A program made the translations under genes and the position numbers. Of a stretch of 64,000 nt of DNA, positions 23,360 through 33,204 are shown in pieces (the stretch's first letter is position 1; each line of letters opens with the position of its first letter). The notes below the pieces were generated by a model, which made no database searches, had not been told where the DNA came from, and worked only from the letters and a program-made list of their open reading frames with translations. The stretch lies in assembly GCF_000276665.1 (NCBI RefSeq), contig NW_004955402.1:8959866-9023865 (forward strand), read 5' to 3'. The DNA comes from Chinchilla lanigera. Its lineage: Eukaryota > Chordata > Mammalia > Rodentia > Chinchillidae.

Positions 23360-23875
23360 AGTTCTTTCTTAATCTCAGAAATACATTGCATATTTTTCTC
23401 CCCTGAGATGTATTTCACAACCTTGCCAACCCTTGCCAACATGCTAAAAATAAAAGTCTGAGTATTCCATCCTCAGTAACTCTAATATTCTCATTTCCTG
23501 TGCTTTGACTAAACAACTATTTTCAGCAGTCTCCTATAAATAAAAAACATGTAGTCAGAGCAAATTCAGGGTTAAATGAAGGAAGGAGCCCCTTGTTTGT
23601 TTCCTTTCCAGGATCGGAAAGTACATCTCACAGCTCATTCTTCTTTGGCTGCATGGGGATACAGTATCTCATCTTCCCTGTCTGAATTCTGAAACCCTCT
23701 CACTTCCTCTCTGGGAGATCTACAAATGTCCCCATCATTCTTCAAGCCCCAAAACAGAAACAAGCTACCAATCAAGACTGCTTCCTCCCTCAACTCCTAC
23801 CCCTGTAGACAAAAATGTTTGAAGCCCAAATTAGAAAATTTTAAAAGAGCAAGCCCTAAATTCAACCACCCATGT
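23360..23875. other. unassigned spacer
   Basis: No gene or recognisable repeat identified between the MER5/B1-dID nest and an LTR fragment. Confidence 0.5.
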
Positions 23876-23880
23876 TTCTA

Positions 23881-24255
23881 TGATGTTTCACCTTGACTGT
23901 CAGAAATACACGCAGATTTTCTTAATAGACTACTTGTGGTTGTTAATCCTAATGCATCTGAGCAGGTCGGTAAACCATTTCCCTGGGTGTTTCTGGGTGG
24001 GTCACTGAAGGGTGGTCGGTACTTTATCTGCTCCCTGGCCCCTTCCTCTCTGGCATGATTCCCCTGCTCTGCTTCCTTCCCACCGTGAACTGAGTAGCTT
24101 TGCCCCACTCACACTTCTGCCATGATGGCTCTGCTTTGAAGTCAGCCAACCATGGACTGAATCTTCTAAAACTGTCTGCTAAATTAAACCCTTTCTTCTT
24201 CAAGTTGTGTGTCTGATACTGTGTGTCAGTGATGGGAAAGCTGAGTAATATAATA
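23881..24255 (+). mobile_element. MaLR/ERVL-type LTR, 3' boundary degraded
   Basis: The 3' part is clear: CCATGATGGCTCTGCTTTGA, CAGCCAACCATGGACTGAAT, CTAAATTAAACCCTTTCTTC, TTCAAGTTGTGTGTCTGATA, ..TGGGAAAGCTGAGTAATA, the same scheme as the solo LTRs at 5523 and 32656. The 5' part (TTGTGGTTGTTAATCC .. GGGTGTTTCTGGGTGGGTC) fits a rodent LTR but is diverged. No target duplication recognised. Confidence 0.65.
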
Positions 24256-24459
24256 GCTGTAGACTAACCTTTTCAGAAATCAAGAACATTGTAAAGGGAA
24301 GACATGTGTATGAAGTAGACTAGGTCAAAGGGTGCTGGTGCCTGAAACTTACCTTGAAATGCATCAAAATATGGATGGATCAATAGACAGCAACGTGGAA
24401 TTTGGATGTGTTTACTGCACCTTACTGAACATTTTTAAATAAAATACTGGGGTTGGGCA

Positions 24460-24780
24460 TGTACAAGACAACCTGAATGAATATTAGATATAATAAATGA
24501 ATGAAACCAAACAGAAAAGGAGTACATGCTTTATGATTCCGTTCACATAAAGGCCAAGAACAGTGAGATAATCTATGGGGACAGAAAGCCTCTGCAGTGC
24601 TGGAGATGATCTATATTTTGATTTATTTTTGGTCTTTTTAACTGATTGTTGTAGTCTGGGGTTTTGCAAAGGGAACAATATAATACAGGACATATACTTT
24701 ATAAAATTACCTATAATAGTCACCCAGAGAATCATATACAGAAAGAGCACAGGATATCTGTCCACACACTAAAGACCAAA
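24460..24780 (+). mobile_element. old L1 3' end fragment
   Basis: AGGAGTACATGCTTTATGAT TCCGTTCACATAAAGGCCAA GAACAGTGAGATAATCTATG GGGACAGAAAG is the L1ME-type post-ORF2 block. It is followed by a diverged 3' UTR. No intact frame. Confidence 0.6.
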
Positions 24781-25610
24781 GAATCCAGCTGAAAGTCTAG
24801 ATCCCACACTAATGCCCTGCATGAGTCCAGCTAAAGACCTAAATCCTATAACAATGTCTCCCATGAGTCCAGCTGGAGGCCCAGAGCCCATAACAGTATC
24901 TCATGCAGGCCTGTTCCACGGATCTGCCCTGGGAAGGCCCAAAGGTCAGTGGTGGAATCTAGGAAGTCTGTGCCAGTGGATGAAGGATCTGTGCTAGCAG
25001 GCTGAGGGATCTGCACTGAAGCTAAGAAGCGACACTCAGAAGGACCAGAGCTCCCCCAAAAGGTACCACAGACATCCTCAGCAGCAGTGAGGCCCCAAGC
25101 TCCTCCAATGATCAAGATGGCTGAGTTCCTCTCAGGTAAGCCAACGCAGCAAGCTTCTCCTGGAGACTGGCAGTGCACCATTTTCCCCTCTGGAGCCAGG
25201 AAATGATGTTCAAAGTGAGGACCAGAGCTCCCTCAAAGTGAACCAAAGCCATCGTCAGCAACAACAGGCCCTGAGCTCCTTGGATGAGGGGAACAGCCAA
25301 GTTCATCAGGAAATCCAGTATGACAAGCTCCTCCAAGAAAATCAACAGCTTCTAACAGCACCCAACAGCTTTTACCAGCTCCCAACAACCTCCCTTCTTC
25401 TCCAGTTCTGCCTTTTATGCTGCTGGCAGCAATCCTCAGGTGGGCTTCCAACAGCCAGCACCACGCTGACTTAGTTCAGCTGGGTGTTACAGGTTGACCA
25501 CCAGTTGTCAATCCACCACACTGATATACCATTCTGAGATTTTTCTGATGACAACAAAATAAAGGCAGAAACAAAACAGTGTAGCAGAAAAAAATACACA
25601 AAATACAGCC
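24781..25610. repeat. GC-richer block with two kinds of internal tandem repeat, family unknown
   Basis: Three imperfect ~42-bp units (24781-24822, 24823-24863, 24864-~24904) each begin GA(A/G)TCCAGCT and end ..T(G/C)C(A)CAT. A second repeat, GGACCAGAGCTCCC/TCAAA .. CAGCAG/CAACAAC .. AGCTCCTC/TTGGATGA, occurs at about 25041 and 25218 (177-bp spacing). A 3' AATAAAGGCAGAAAC lies near 25558. Composition and layout resemble a retroviral LTR or repeat-bearing non-coding element, but I do not recognise the family and no frame looks genuine. Confidence 0.55.
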
Positions 25611-25621
25611 AGTTTGGAGAG

Positions 25622-26000
25622 TGTATTAGTCAGCTTCCTGTTACTATAACGAACACCTGAGATAATTAACTTTATAAAGAAAAATGTTTATTGTGGCTCA
25701 CAATTTTGGAGGTTTCAGGCCATGACTCTGACTTCATCACTTTGGACTTGGAATAGCATAGTATATCATGGTGGAAGCGTGCAGCAGAGGAAACCTGTTC
25801 AAGCATGGCTGAGTACAAAAGAGAAAGAGGGAAAGACTGGCTTCCCTTGCTCCCTTCAAGTGCACAGCTCCAGGGACCTAACTCTCATCTTTCATCCCAT
25901 CTTTTAGAGTTTCCACCACTTCCCAGTGGGAAGGGCTGGAGACCACACTTTTAACCACACCTTGGGCCTTTGATGGGAATTCCAGATGTAAACTGTAGCA
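25622..26000 (-). mobile_element. solo MaLR-type LTR, antisense
   Basis: Begins TGTATTAGTCAGCTTCCTGTTA CTATAACG, continues with TTATTGTGGCTCACAATTTT and TTAGAGTTTCCACCACTTCC, and ends ..GATGTAAACTGTAGCA. Flanks gagag (25617-25621) and gagat (26001-26005) agree at 4 of 5, consistent with a decayed 5-bp duplication. Confidence 0.78.
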
Positions 26001-26004
26001 GAGA

Positions 26005-27390
26005 TGCATATCCAGAAAACCCAGTCAACTATACAAACAAGTTAACACCCTGTGTAAATAATCAAATAGTATAAATGAGATTAGTATATTTAGGGACAAC
26101 CAAATGTTTATCTTATTGCTGCCTGGCATCTTTCAAAACTCTGGGTAGCCTCAAACTTCTTTCACAGAAATCTTAAGCAGATTGAGAACCAAGATGTTCT
26201 TCCATGTAAAGCAAAACTCCAAATCAATATGCAAGGGGAAAACAAATAAAAACATTCCCATTCCTTAGGGGAAGAGACAAGTTAATGAAAATTCTTAATT
26301 CTTTGCCTGAATAACAAAAGGTTTTGAAGATATTTTGAGTTGAGAGAGAAACAGTTCTCTGGAGAGAAATTTGATATTTGCAGCGGAACAAGATGAATAT
26401 GGTCAATCTCTACAAAATTATACTTTATTCAGCTTCTTACTCTTCAGCAGCCAAAACACGATCAGGTTGTCTTCTGTGAAAAAGTCTAAAATTCCAAGAT
26501 GATCAGTGTAGTTGTTAAGAGATTACCTGAGATGGAGAGGGTAGAGCTTTCAGGTGTCAGAGCATCTCACTGAGACAGCAAATCCAAATAAAAGTAACGG
26601 GCAAGCTTTTAGTCAAATATTGAAAGAGACTGAATCAGAGCAAGTGTCACTTCTCCCTGTTCTGTTTCCCCTCAGCAGGCATCCGTCCAGGATCAGGCAG
26701 ATCAGCACAGATACGGGGTCACCAAGGAAGCACCGCACAAAAGCATCTTCAGAATCAGGCAGTAGAGGAAGGCAGGGGTGAGTGCTCTAAGTGAGAAAGT
26801 ACTAAGTGTGGAGTCAAAGTGGAACAAGTATCATTAATGTCTCCTCCTTCCTCTTCCCAATAAGGGAGGCTTTGCTGGAGGTCCCAGAGGAAGAGGCTCC
26901 TGGATGGTGGCACCTGGGCTAGGAATGCAGCTGTGTGTAAGAGCACATCTGGCCAGAGGCTGAGTTCTAGACCACAACTGCTCCACAAGACACAGTGTAC
27001 TAGCTTTGCACCAAGTCTAGCACAAGGAAGAAAGACAGTTTCCCTCATGAGATGTGTCATGTAAGGTCTTCGTGCCTGTCCAGTGGTTGAGCAAGCAAAG
27101 GCATGCACAGGCTTTGGGCCAGGAGCTCTGATCTTTATTTATCTCCCACACTGACATTGGGTTGGGAAAGAAATTCCCTGCAACTAAGTCTTGAGAGAGA
27201 GGAATATATCTGGAATATATTGTATTTTCACAGAGAAGTAAAATTTACATAAAAAATATATAATCTTACAGCAAATAAACCTTAGGAAAGCTGGAGCGAA
27301 GAAATAATAAAGGTAAGGGCATAAAATAATAAAGTAAGTTATTATTTTTAATATTGCATAATATTAAAAAAGAAAACTGAAAGGTAGGTA
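26005..27390. other. unassigned spacer with scattered small frames
   Basis: No domain recognised in the frames at 26554-26781 (plus) or 26755-27108 (minus). Composition is mixed. The last few hundred bases are A-rich and may already belong to the old L1 that is clear from about 27400. Confidence 0.45.
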
Positions 27391-27399
27391 ATTGTCAAA

Positions 27400-28175
27400 G
27401 CCAAATATTAGTTATCTGAATAACATTAAAACTCTCTAAGAGAGGTCAAAGGAGAAAATTTAAAAATATTGATACTAGGAATTTTAAAAGGAGTACTATA
27501 GATCCTACACACATGAAAAAAGTATAAGATGACAGTATCAAAACCTTCAGGCTGTAGGTGCAGTAGTACATGGCTGTAATCCCACCCACTCAAGAGGTAG
27601 AGGCAGGAAGATTGCAAGTTCAAGGCCAGCCCAGGCAACTTCGACTCTTGTTGCAAAATAAAAATAAAAAGGTCTGAGAATAGAGCTGACTGATAGATGG
27701 GTCCTGAGTTCAACCTCCAGTACCACAGAACAAAACACCTTTGGGCCAACAAATGGTACAATGTAGAAAAAAGGAAAATTCCTTTAAAAATATAATTTAT
27801 CAAGGGAATCAGAAGGAATAGAAATTTAAATAGTGTGATATTCATTAACAAAACCTAATTTTCATAAACACACAAAATACCTAAGCCCAAATGGTTTCAC
27901 TAATGAATTCTTCCAAACACATAAGGAGCAAAACATCAAGTTAGCAAAACTCCTTCTAAATAATAGAAATTTTCCTTTCCAAAGAATAGGAAACAGTCTC
28001 TAATGATTTTCACGTAGTCAACAAAACATTAACTCAAATCTTGAAGAGAAGGAAAATTGCACATCTAAATACAAAAAGTAAGGAAAAAATGAGCTTTTAC
28101 AGGAAACCACGTTATCATAACCTTGAGTGATACAAAAAAAAATACTTAAAAAGAAAAATATAGAATATATAAAAC
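27400..28175 (+). mobile_element. old L1 ORF2 fragment, split by a B1-dID
   Basis: 27850-28110 contains AATACCTAAGCCCAAATGGT TTCACTAATGAATTCTTCCA AACACATAAGGAG, the nucleic-acid trace of the ORF2 reverse-transcriptase region motif (..PGPDGFTGEFYQTF..), followed by degenerate sequence. All frames are broken. A B1-dID lies inside (27550-27737). Another old L1 fragment resumes at 29885 in the same orientation, so later insertions may have split one element. Confidence 0.65.
27550..27737 (+). mobile_element. dimeric B1-dID SINE, sense
   Basis: B1 part: GGCTGTAGGTGCAGTAGTAC ATGGCTGTAATCCCACCCAC .. AGTTCAAGGCCAGCCCAGGC .. TGTTGCAAAATAAAAATAAA. ID part: GGTCTGAGAATAGAGCTGAC .. GGGTCCTGAGTTCAACCTCC AGTACCACA. 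The order B1 then ID is diagnostic. Flanks aaaacctt / aaaacacctt suggest a degenerate target duplication. Confidence 0.85.
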
Positions 28176-28860
28176 TAAAGGATCCCCGGTGCCCGGGAAG
28201 CTATGCAGCAGGGTGCGCTGGCCTTTGGGGCGGCCCCCAGCCATGCAGGCACCCAGCAGGTGGGCCCCCCAGTGCCCGGGAAGCTGCGTGGCGGCACACG
28301 CTGGCCCGAGCCAGACCTCAAGCCAGCCACCACCGTGCGATCAAGAACTATCATGGCACAGAGAAGCAATGACACAACTGGCCTACCACGGGCCAGCTGC
28401 GGAGGCCCGCCCGCGGACCTGCGCGAATCATTCCGACATGGAGAAACCCTTGGGAATACATGCCACACAATGGGTCACTCTTGCCCCTGCCGGTGAGAAC
28501 CAGAAAGGTCCAGAGTCAGCGGAGGAGCAGCTGCTGAACAAGGACTCGGAGAACATGAGAGTACAGACTATGCCCGAAGACTCAGAGGTCTAGTGGACTG
28601 GGCTCATGAGGGCCACTCGGAAGCTGTCAACCAGGAAGACCTTGCACAACACCTGGGGAGACCCCCTGGAAGCCATTCTTCCCCTGACAGTACAGGCTGA
28701 GGTGGAGGAGCACGTGGAGCTCCTGAGAGGTCTGCACCGAGATTCCTGCTGCCCGTGCTGACGGTTGGGGAGAGGACACTAAGTGGTTGTGGGGTCCCAG
28801 TGCGCTGAGCGGCTGGAGAGAAAAAGCTACAAAAATGGCTTTCGCCTCAAATGGCTCACT
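28176..28860 (+). pseudogene. GC-rich block preceding a retroviral gag remnant
   Basis: Composition jumps sharply at 28180 from AT-rich L1 to GC-rich. A 15-base motif cc(g/a)gtgcccgggaag recurs at 28186 and 28269 (83-bp period), as two diverged tandem units. Frames up to 134 codons (28189-28593) have no domain I recognise. Continuity with the gag/pro remnant downstream suggests an upstream leader or gag part of the same provirus, but that is inference. Confidence 0.4.
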
Positions 28861-29390
28861 TGAGATGTTAGTAAGTATTCTATAGCTGTGATGAGGAGGA
28901 GGCCAAGGAGAGAAAACAAAGAGACTGAGAAAAAGCAGCTGCTTTTGCTGCAGCACTAAGAGAAACAGACAAGAACTCGACGAGTACATTCATCTGGTGC
29001 CACTGTTAAAAGCCAGGCCACCTCAAGAGGAACTGCCCTGGGAGGCCCCATGGGCCATGCCCTGAATGCAAAGGTGACCACTGGAGATCGGTCTGCCCTC
29101 TGAAGTGGAGGCCCCAGAGCTCAAACCCATCCTACCAGTTAGTCCAACAGGAATGAGAGGGCCTGGGCATACTCTGCCTTCTCCCTCTGGCCAGACTGTC
29201 ATCTCCAGGGAGGAGCCCCGGGTAATCATGACTATAGAGCAAAAAGAAAACAGCCTGTTGCTAGACACAGGTGCAAGTCTCTCGGTCCTTCTTTTCAATC
29301 CTGGCCTTCCTTCTAGCTGTCACATCTAGGTGAAAGGGTCACTGGTGAGGAGGTAATCCGTTATTTTTCACAACCCTTAGGCTGTAACTA
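28860..29390 (+). pseudogene. endogenous retrovirus gag-pro relic (class I-like), defective
   Basis: 28890-28970 encodes a charged, Glu/Lys/Arg-rich stretch such as precedes nucleocapsid. Two zinc knuckles follow in one frame. The first (about 28998-29036) is broken, with Trp in place of its first Cys and an in-frame TAA. The second (29058-29096) keeps Cys, Cys, His and Cys in C-x2-C-x4-H-x4-C spacing. The protease relic lies in another frame (29105-29329) with the aspartyl active-site core LLLDTGASLSVL near 29251-29290, and similarity continues to about 29388 despite stops. No reverse transcriptase, env or LTR was recognised. It cannot make a functional protein. Confidence 0.82.
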
Positions 29391-29849
29391 CTTGTTAGAT
29401 CCTTCTTGCGTATCTCTGTCCTCCTGAGAAACCACTTTGAAGATACCACCATGCATTACAGCAGCCACTGGTATTTTCCTACTAATCTGTCCATAACTCT
29501 GTAATGTTTGCATTTTTCCTATGCTATTTCATAAATCGATGTATGTTTATTATTATGTTTTTCCTACAACCACCATTGAGAATAGTTAATGATTATTCAA
29601 TTGGTCACTCATGTATAGCTCTGTTTCCTTTAGAAACCACTTTGAAGATACCAAAGTATAGTACAACAACTATTGATAATCTCCTACCACTTTTGTCTGT
29701 AACTCACTATTATTTGTCTATTTGTTTTTCTGAGAAACTACCTTGTAGATAACAATATGTAAAACAACAACCATTGATAATTTTTTACCACTTTGTCTGT
29801 AATTTGGTAAGCCCCACTGTTACTGTTACCCTTCTTTTACTCTTTAAAA

Positions 29850-29880
<31 letters not shown>

Positions 29881-29884
29881 AAAA
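29390..29884 (+). mobile_element. L1 3' UTR with repeated units and (AAAT)n tail
   Basis: A unit beginning gaaaccactttgaagatacc recurs at 29427 and 29633, with a diverged third (GAAACTACCTTGTAGATAAC) at 29733. Shared phrases with the L1 3' UTR at 8730-9175 include AACAATATGTAAAACAACAA, TTTTGTCTGTAA and the terminal CTCTTTAAAATAAAA. It ends in an (AAAT)n tail at 29854-29884. No ORF2 precedes it; the retroviral relic is directly upstream. Confidence 0.75.
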
Positions 29885-30855
29885 TTAGAGCACTTCTATC
29901 CATGAAAAAGCACCACTAAGAATGAAAATCAGGCCACAGAGTGAATATTCACAATGCATATAATTAACCCAAGACTCACTCATCCTATATAAAGGACTTC
30001 TGGGCAGGGATATAGCTTAGTAGCATAAGCACCTGCCTGGCAAGAGCAAGGTCCTGAGTTCAATTCCCAGTACCAAAAAAAACACAAAGTTGCTTCAAGA
30101 ACTTCCACAATTAGTAAATAAAAGACAGACAACCCAATAGGCAAAATGGGCAGAAGACTTGAGTAGTCACTTTACAAAGAGACTGCACATGGCCTGTAAG
30201 CATATGACAAGGTTTCCAGTGTGATCAGTAATGAAGAAACAGCAAGTTAAAACCACAATGAGAAAAACTTCACAAGAGACTAAAAGGATAGAATGAGCTA
30301 ACACTGAAAACAAAACATAAAACACGGTGGGGTCATTGAAAATACAGAGCAGCAAGAACTCTGGGAAGGACAGCATCTACAGAAAACTGTTTACCAGTAT
30401 CCAAAAAGTTGAGCAAATATATTTCCTGTGACCCAGAAATTCTAATGCTGGATACATACCCAACTGCATACAATGTATACAATGTTCACCAAAAAGTACA
30501 TAGTAGAATATGGATGGAGACATCTTTAATCACAGGCAAAAAAAAAAAAAAAAATCATAGGCAACTGTCCACCAGCAATACAATGGATAAATAATGATAT
30601 CTCATCACACTGCAATACAAAATGGCAATAGGAATGGATAAGCTACAGATATACCAACAAATATGGATGAGTCACACAAGCAAAAGAATCCAAGAAACCA
30701 AACACCAAAGAGTATATACAGTGATGCTATCCCTATAAAATGTAACAACATGTGAAGCTATACTCTTAAAACCAAGCTGGTAGTTACATTTGAAAAAGTG
30801 GTGGGGAATGTTGGAAATGGAACACAAGACAATGGTGACAGTTTTATCTGGATGC
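29885..30855 (+). mobile_element. old L1 ORF2-terminus/3' end, carrying an ID insertion
   Basis: Typical L1ME/M phrases: CAATAGGCAAAATGGGCAGAAG, CTTTACAAAGAGACTGCACA, GACCCAGAAATTCTAATGCTG, CAACTGTCCACCAGCAATAC, AATACAAAATGGCAATAGG, then the post-ORF2 block. All frames are broken. The ID SINE lies within it at about 30001-30084. Confidence 0.68.
30001..30084 (+). mobile_element. ID SINE, sense
   Basis: GGGCAGGGATATAGCTTAGT AGCATAAGCACCTGCCTGGC AAGAGCAAGGTCCTGAGTTC AATTCCCAGTACC plus A tail. The A and B boxes are recognisable but mutated relative to the copy at 303-381. Confidence 0.88.
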
Positions 30856-30859
30856 TGGT

Positions 30860-31185
30860 ATGCTGTTCAGCCTTTCACTGCTGAGACAAAATACCTGGCA
30901 CTCACAGCTCAAAGAAGCAAAGGTTTAATCCGGCCCATGGTATCAGAGGTTTCAGTCGATGGTTGGATGGCTGGAAGCCAGAAACGTCCTGGTGGAAGGA
31001 ATGGTGGAGGGAAGCTGCTGAACTCACAACATCCAAGGACCAGAAAGCAGGGGCAGAGCCTGAGAGGAAGAAGCCAGGGGCCAGGTATCATCTCCAAGGT
31101 CACACACCCCTGACCCACCCAAGCATACCCCAAATGTGTTTTACTAATCTCCTAGGAATCTTGCAGTTTAACCACTACAGCTAGC
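30860..31185 (-). mobile_element. MaLR-type LTR, antisense, diverged
   Basis: TGCTGTTCAGCCTTTCACTG CTGAGACAAAATACCTGGCA .. AGGTTTAATCCGGCCCATGG TATCAGAGGTTTCAGTCGAT GGTTGGATGGCTGG .. is the inverted 3' half of a MaLR LTR. The far end near CACTACAGCTAGC is eroded. Confidence 0.7.
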
Positions 31186-31554
31186 TATGCAAAATGTGTT
31201 CAATTTGCAAAAAATGTTCAAGCTGTCCCTTTAGAATATGTGCAGTTTCCTATGTACAGTATAAAAGTTAAAAAGTAAATTTTAAAAATAAAAACTATAT
31301 CATCTGCATATTTTAATGATATGATAGAGTTTATAAGTATTAAAAATATTTGCATAACAAAGGGTATTGTAGAAACCTGTGATAATGTTTGCCTCTCGGA
31401 AAAATGAGCTGGGAAAGCTAAGGTAAATTTGAATGGATTAATATTTTTTAACACAGACTTCTCAGTATTATTTCAAATGTTGCCATTTATACATATTACC
31501 TTCTTTTAAATTTCTTAAATGCATCATACACTAAATTAAATCAAGCATTACCAA

Positions 31555-32455
31555 AGTAAATGGGGTCAATAAACAAATGGAAAGAAGATCAACATCATTA
31601 GTCCTCAGAGAAATGCAAATTAAAACTAGAATAAGACACAACTATGCACCACTAAAATAAAAAATTTAAAAGACCAGCAGTAACAAATGTGAGAAAATAT
31701 GTAGCATAACTGAAGTACTGGAACATTCTGGTGAAAGTGTAAAACATTTTGGAAAAATGTTTGTGATAAAGCTAAACATGTACATAGCATATGGCCAAAA
31801 AGGCATTTGCCTTCAAAAACATATATAAATATATGTCTACACAAACACTTGTTCTTAGTAGCTTCATTGATAATCACCAAAAAACAGAAACAACTTAAAT
31901 GTCCACTAAAAAGTACATGGATAAACAAATTGTGCTATATAATAGAATACTACTCAGAAATACAAAAGAAAAAACTTATGGATGCTACATGAATGAATCT
32001 CAGAATCGTGCTGCATGGAAAAAGCAAACTCAAAACAAACTTAAAATAAAATCTCAAAATTATGCCACATATAAAAACAAGCTCAAAATAAAACAGAAAC
32101 TTCCTTTTGGATTCTGTAACAGACTTAGTTAATGCACCATGACACAAATCAAAGCAGAGGTGCTCACTTCGGCAGCACATAGACAAAAGCTGGAACAATA
32201 CAGAGATTAGCTTGGCTGCCGCGTGAGGATGACATGCAAATTCATGAAGCTTTCCATATGCTAGGGGTAAACTAAAGCTCATTATAAAAGAGCAAGAGAG
32301 AACTTCTGGAAGTGATCAACATCTATGTCTCAATTGTGTGATAATTACATAAGAATATATGATTATGTGATTCATTGTACTGTGCACTAAAATGGGTACA
32401 TTCTATTTTGTGTATACTATACCTCAATAAAACTGCTTTTTAAAAGGAAATTCTA
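31555..32455 (+). mobile_element. old L1ME-type 3' end containing a U6 pseudogene
   Basis: Left part: AACATCATTAGTCCTCAGAG AAATGCAAATTAAAACTAG, TGGAACATTCTGGTGAAAGTG, TAGCTTCATTGATAATCACC, ATAATAGAATACTACTCAG. Right part after the U6 relic: AGAGAACTTCTGGAAGTGAT, TGTACTGTGCACTAAAATGG GTACATTCTATTTTGTGTAT ACTATACCTCAATAAAACTG. Both halves belong to one L1 tail in correct order; U6-like sequence sits between. Confidence 0.8.
32160..32259 (+). pseudogene. U6 spliceosomal snRNA pseudogene
   Basis: 100 bp match almost the full length of U6 (about 107 nt): the 5' stem-loop GTGCTCACTTCGGCAGCACA, a TGGAACAATACAGAGA region before the catalytic core, then GATGACATGCAAATTCATGA AGC and terminal TTCCATAT. 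The ACAGAGA box is present. Substitutions and deletions are seen at AGACAAAAGCTGG, at GATTAGCTTGG and in GGCTGCCGCGTGAGG, where functional U6 has the AGC-triad region. No proximal TATA/PSE promoter is evident and no run of T follows, so it is a retrotransposed dead copy. Confidence 0.93.
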
Positions 32456-32509
32456 CCAAAATGATATCTAATATATAATGTATGAAGAACTCACAATAGC
32501 TGATTTTTT

Positions 32510-33200
32510 TTAATTCCTGAAACAAACAAAACAAAAAAGACACAAAGGGCATGAATAGAAACAAGTCACAGAAATTAATAAATGTGAAAAATCATCCAGC
32601 CTCATCAATGACTCAAGAAATATGAAACTAAATGACAAAGTAGTTTTGGTTTGTATGTTACAGTTTAAATGTCAAACGTCCCCCAAAGTCTCATGTATTC
32701 AGAGGTATGGCTTTTGGAAGGTGATTGGCTCACGGTGGAGCTGTATTCATCAGTGAGTTAACCCACTGGTGTTCTCCTGGTTGACTGTGCTGTTGTGAGG
32801 TGGAGCCTCCTTACAAGGGAGGAGCACTGGGTATGGCCTGGCAGGGTGCGTTCTCATCCCAGGCTCCTCTTTCTGCTTCCTGGCTGCCGTGGGTGAGCAG
32901 CTTTCCTCCACTGTGACTTTCCACCATGCTATTTCTGCCTTGAAGCCGGCCAGCCATGGACTAACCTTCTAGAATTGTGAGCCAAAATAAATCTCTCTTC
33001 CCTTAAGTTGTGGATATCAGGTATTTTGTCCCGGTGCTGGGAACATGACTAATGTAGCACTAATAGGAATATAATTGGTATAATTACGGAGGACAATTTA
33101 GTAACATACATCCTAAGTCCTTATCCAGTAATTTATCTTTTAGGAAGCTATCTTAATGAGAAAAATGATCCAGACAAATACGCTTAGAAAGCCACTGAAA
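32510..33200 (+). mobile_element. old L1 fragment interrupted by a MaLR LTR
   Basis: Left: TGAAAAATCATCCAGCCTCA TCAATGACTCAAGAAATATG AAACTAAATGAC. Right after 33059: AATATAATTGGTATAATTAC GGAGGACAATTTAGTAACAT .. CCAGTAATTTATCTTTTAGG AAGCTATC. The two parts are successive blocks of the L1M ORF2 terminus, so the LTR at 32656-33059 landed inside an existing L1. Confidence 0.65.
32656..33059 (+). mobile_element. solo MaLR-type LTR, sense
   Basis: Starts TGTTACAGTTTAAATGTC, carries GTCCCCCAAAGTCTCATG, GAGCAGCTTTCCTCCACTGT GACTTTCCACCATGC, GAATTGTGAGCCAAAATAAA (poly(A)-signal region) and GGATATCAGGTATTTTGTCC, and ends near ..GACTAATGTAGCA. At about 404 bp the length fits a complete LTR. I could not define a clean 5-bp duplication. 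Confidence 0.8.
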
Positions 33201-33204
33201 TTAT

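Noticed and set aside
24781..24904. CRISPR-like array
   Set aside because: Only three imperfect units with no distinct spacers, in a mammalian context; CRISPR arrays are prokaryotic.
28189..28593. Possible GC-rich coding exon of 134 codons
   Set aside because: Three overlapping frames are open on both strands, it contains an 83-bp tandem repeat, and it adjoins a retroviral relic. More likely non-coding retroelement sequence.
32160..32259. Functional U6 gene
   Set aside because: Deletions and substitutions in the AGC-triad region, no upstream TATA/PSE in the expected positions and no downstream T run.
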